7,350 bases of DNA from an uncultured Acidobacteriota bacterium. Its GTDB lineage: Bacteria; Acidobacteriota; Vicinamibacteria; Vicinamibacterales; UBA8438. The first letter of the stretch is position 1. Every line of letters begins with the position of its first letter. The position numbers were made by a program, and so were the translations under genes. The notes beneath the pieces were generated by a model. That model did no database searches, had not been told where the DNA came from, and saw only the letters and a list, made by a program, of their open reading frames with translations. Positions 5,825 through 7,350 of the stretch are shown one piece after another. The stretch lies in the NCBI GenBank assembly GCA_913043805.1, contig CAJWMX010000139.1:1-7350 (forward strand), read 5' to 3'.

Positions 5825-7039
5825 ATGTTGAACGCACGACGTAGTGTTGGAGTCACCGTGCTCCTGTTGACAATAGCCGCGGCGCCGATTGTGGCTCAGC
5901 CCGGGCGCCCGGCCCGGCCCGCTGCCGGCGACGGCACGGCCTCGCTGGACGTGTTCGCCCAGGGGACCGTGATCGACCTCCTGACGACCCAGCGGCAGGG
6001 ACCGACGCTCGAGCTGGGTCACCAGCGTTCGACCGACGGAGGACAGACATGGGGCCCGCGCCGGTTCATCGATACGTCGAGCGCTCCGATCTCGATCGCC
6101 AGCCGCGGCAATGAGCCACAGGTGGTAGCCCATGGTGACCACGTGTTAGTGCACTGGTCGACCACCGGCACGACGCGATTTGGGGCCGGGCCGATGGTGA
6201 CCGCGAGGTCCAGCGATGGTGGAAAGACCTGGCAGCCCGGACCCGGGCCGGCCGGCAGCGACCCTGCGGACGCACAGACGTTCGCCGATATGACGGCCGA
6301 CGCCGAGGGACGGTTCTATGTGGCTTGGATCGGGAGTCATGATGGGCTGGCGCGACGCGGCCTCGGCGTCGCGCGGTCGAGCGATTTTGGCGCAACCTGG
6401 GAGCACAGTCAGCTCGCCGACGACTCGAGTTGCGCCTGCTGCTGGAATCGCATGGCGGTCACGCCGGATGGTCAGGTGCATGTCCTGTATCGGGACCACG
6501 GCGTCCGAGACATGCGGCTGGCGACGACTGACAACGCGGGTGAGACCTGGACGCTCGGCGGGACGGTCGGCGAGTTCAACTGGGAGTTCCCTGGCTGTCC
6601 ACATGTTGGTGGAGGGCTTGGCTGGATCAGTGGCGGCGCTTCGACGGGGCAACTAGTCGCTCTGGTCTGGACCGGCCACGAGGAGCGGCACGGCCTGTAT
6701 GTCGTGCGTTCAGGTGACGGCGGCCAAAGCTGGTCGGCACCCACGCGGATGGGTGGCGAGCGCGGCCGTCACGGAGACCTGGCGACCGCCGGTCCAACCG
6801 CGGTAGCCGTGTGGGACGAGTTGGGAGCGATCTATGTCTCCCGTTCGGCCGCAAGGGGCGAGGAGTGGGCCCCTGAGACGCGGCTCTCGCGTCTCGATGC
6901 GGTGGCGTCCCATCCGCTCGTGGTGGCGACGGGAGACGGGTTTCGAGCGTTCTGGACCGAACGAGAGGACGAACTCCTACGATGGCGCTCGGTCGAGGTC
7001 GGGCACGCGAGCGCACCCACGACGGGCGGACAGAACTAG
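5825..7039 (+). CDS. Exported BNR/Asp-box (sialidase-fold) propeller protein with CxCC cluster
   Basis: This 404-residue protein has a signal peptide (residues 1-24, ending APIVA|Q) and repeated Asp-box motifs SxDxGxTW: STDGGQTW (69-76), SSDGGKTW (129-136), SSDFGATW (185-192), TTDNAGETW with one inserted residue (234-242), SGDGGQSW (296-303), and a worn copy ending EEW near 348. These mark a sialidase-like six-bladed propeller. The usual catalytic signature of true sialidases (an N-terminal FRIP-type Arg motif) is not visible, so sialic-acid cleavage should not be assumed. Cysteines are concentrated at CACCW (203, 205, 206) with another at GCPH (258); from memory, a CxCC plus later CP pair recurs in a subset of bacterial 'exo-alpha-sialidase' annotations. 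A metal or redox role is inference. It follows the His/Cys-rich gene after 130 bases and converges on the right-edge gene 16 bases away. Confidence 0.85.
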   Translation: MLNARRSVGVTVLLLTIAAAPIVAQPGRPARPAAGDGTASLDVFAQGTVIDLLTTQRQGPTLELGHQRSTDGGQTWGPRRFIDTSSAPISIASRGNEPQVVAHGDHVLVHWSTTGTTRFGAGPMVTARSSDGGKTWQPGPGPAGSDPADAQTFADMTADAEGRFYVAWIGSHDGLARRGLGVARSSDFGATWEHSQLADDSSCACCWNRMAVTPDGQVHVLYRDHGVRDMRLATTDNAGETWTLGGTVGEFNWEFPGCPHVGGGLGWISGGASTGQLVALVWTGHEERHGLYVVRSGDGGQSWSAPTRMGGERGRHGDLATAGPTAVAVWDELGAIYVSRSAARGEEWAPETRLSRLDAVASHPLVVATGDGFRAFWTEREDELLRWRSVEVGHASAPTTGGQN

Positions 7040-7055
7040 CGCCTAGCGCGGTGTC

Positions 7056-7350
7056 CTACTGACCCTGCGCTCTGTCCTCGGCGCGCCCGCCGCGGAGGGT
7101 GTTCTCTAGCCCGTAGTTCCCCTCGTGGCAGGTGTACTCGAGGATGCGGTAGTCGGGCGAGTAGTTCATCGGGAGCTCGACCGTCCAGGCGTGCTCGAAC
7201 GCGTTCGGGTCCTCGACGGTGACCCGGTAGGTCATGTTGTCCTCGTCGACCCGGGTGAAGCGTTCGACGACCTTCATCTGCTCGCTCTGGGGGATGCCGC
7301 GGATCCGGCGGGTGGCCACGTTGGTGCCCACTGTTCCCTTCGTGTTGTAG
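7056..7350 (-). CDS. C-terminal part of a conserved hypothetical protein, cut by the right edge
   Basis: The minus-strand frame ends with TAG at 7056-7058 and stays open to the window edge, giving 97 visible residues. A GTG at 7331 is an in-frame start candidate, but the preceding codons (YNTKGT) read naturally into the protein, and I take the true start to lie outside. The visible pattern MKVVERFTRVDEDNMTYRVTV, then EDPNAFEHAWTVELPM and YTCHEGNYGLENTLRGGRAE, matches the C-terminal end of a conserved hypothetical protein abundant in Acidobacteriota and related soil bacteria; its function is not known to me. The stop faces that of the BNR-protein gene across 16 bases, which include a tandem CTAGCGC (7036-7049) but no terminator hairpin. 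Confidence 0.75.
   Translation of the reverse strand, partial: YNTKGTVGTNVATRRIRGIPQSEQMKVVERFTRVDEDNMTYRVTVEDPNAFEHAWTVELPMNYSPDYRILEYTCHEGNYGLENTLRGGRAEDRAQGQ

Noticed and set aside
5825..7039. Functional exo-alpha-sialidase
   Set aside because: Asp-boxes show only the fold and occur in many non-sialidases; no catalytic Arg triad signature could be seen.
7036..7049. Tandem CTAGCGC repeat as a possible attachment site or terminator
   Set aside because: Two 7-base copies are too short and include the stop codon of the BNR-protein gene; there is no integrase, tRNA or hairpin beside them.

Overview
The window is GC-rich, densely coded bacterial DNA. It contains no RNA genes, insertion sequences or CRISPR repeats that I could see. 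Three things suggest a free-living Gram-negative bacterium, possibly an uncultured Acidobacteriota-like lineage: the many secreted proteins with Sec signal peptides, the small lipocalin-like 'DLSGxW' protein, and a 'VERFTRVD...CHEGNY' protein at the right edge. This assignment rests on remembered family patterns and is tentative.

Left part (1-2743). A C-terminal coding fragment runs in from the left edge (2-238). It is followed by a short plus-strand ORF (288-758) that joins the N-terminal membrane segments of a membrane-fused spermidine-synthase-like protein directly to what looks like the C-terminal tail of the same family, with the catalytic middle missing. Facing it, with the stop codons overlapping, is a complete recQ helicase gene on the minus strand (752-2617). 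Upstream of recQ on the same strand is a DinB/YfiT-like gene (2758-3243). A strong 18-bp imperfect stem-loop lies between the two.

Middle (3244-3407). This is a divergent control region. A perfect 8-bp inverted repeat encloses the only AT-rich island nearby. That island reads as a perfect -10 (TATAAT) towards the DinB gene and a near-consensus -10 (TATAGT) towards the plus-strand genes.

Right part (3408-7039). Four plus-strand genes all encode apparently exported proteins: a small lipocalin-like protein, a PQQ-type beta-propeller (ATGA overlap with the previous gene), a His/Cys-rich protein starting 5 bases after the propeller gene, and, after a 130-base gap, a BNR/Asp-box propeller with a CxCC cysteine cluster. 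The His/Cys-rich and CxCC proteins suggest metal (perhaps copper) handling or redox work in the periplasm. This is inference; no transporter or regulator lies in the window. A converging minus-strand gene fragment (7056-7350) closes the window.

I see no clearly new defence, mobile or RNA system. The parts most worth following up are the internally deleted synthase ORF, the divergent dyad promoter, the DinB-recQ hairpin and the secreted His/Cys plus CxCC cluster.
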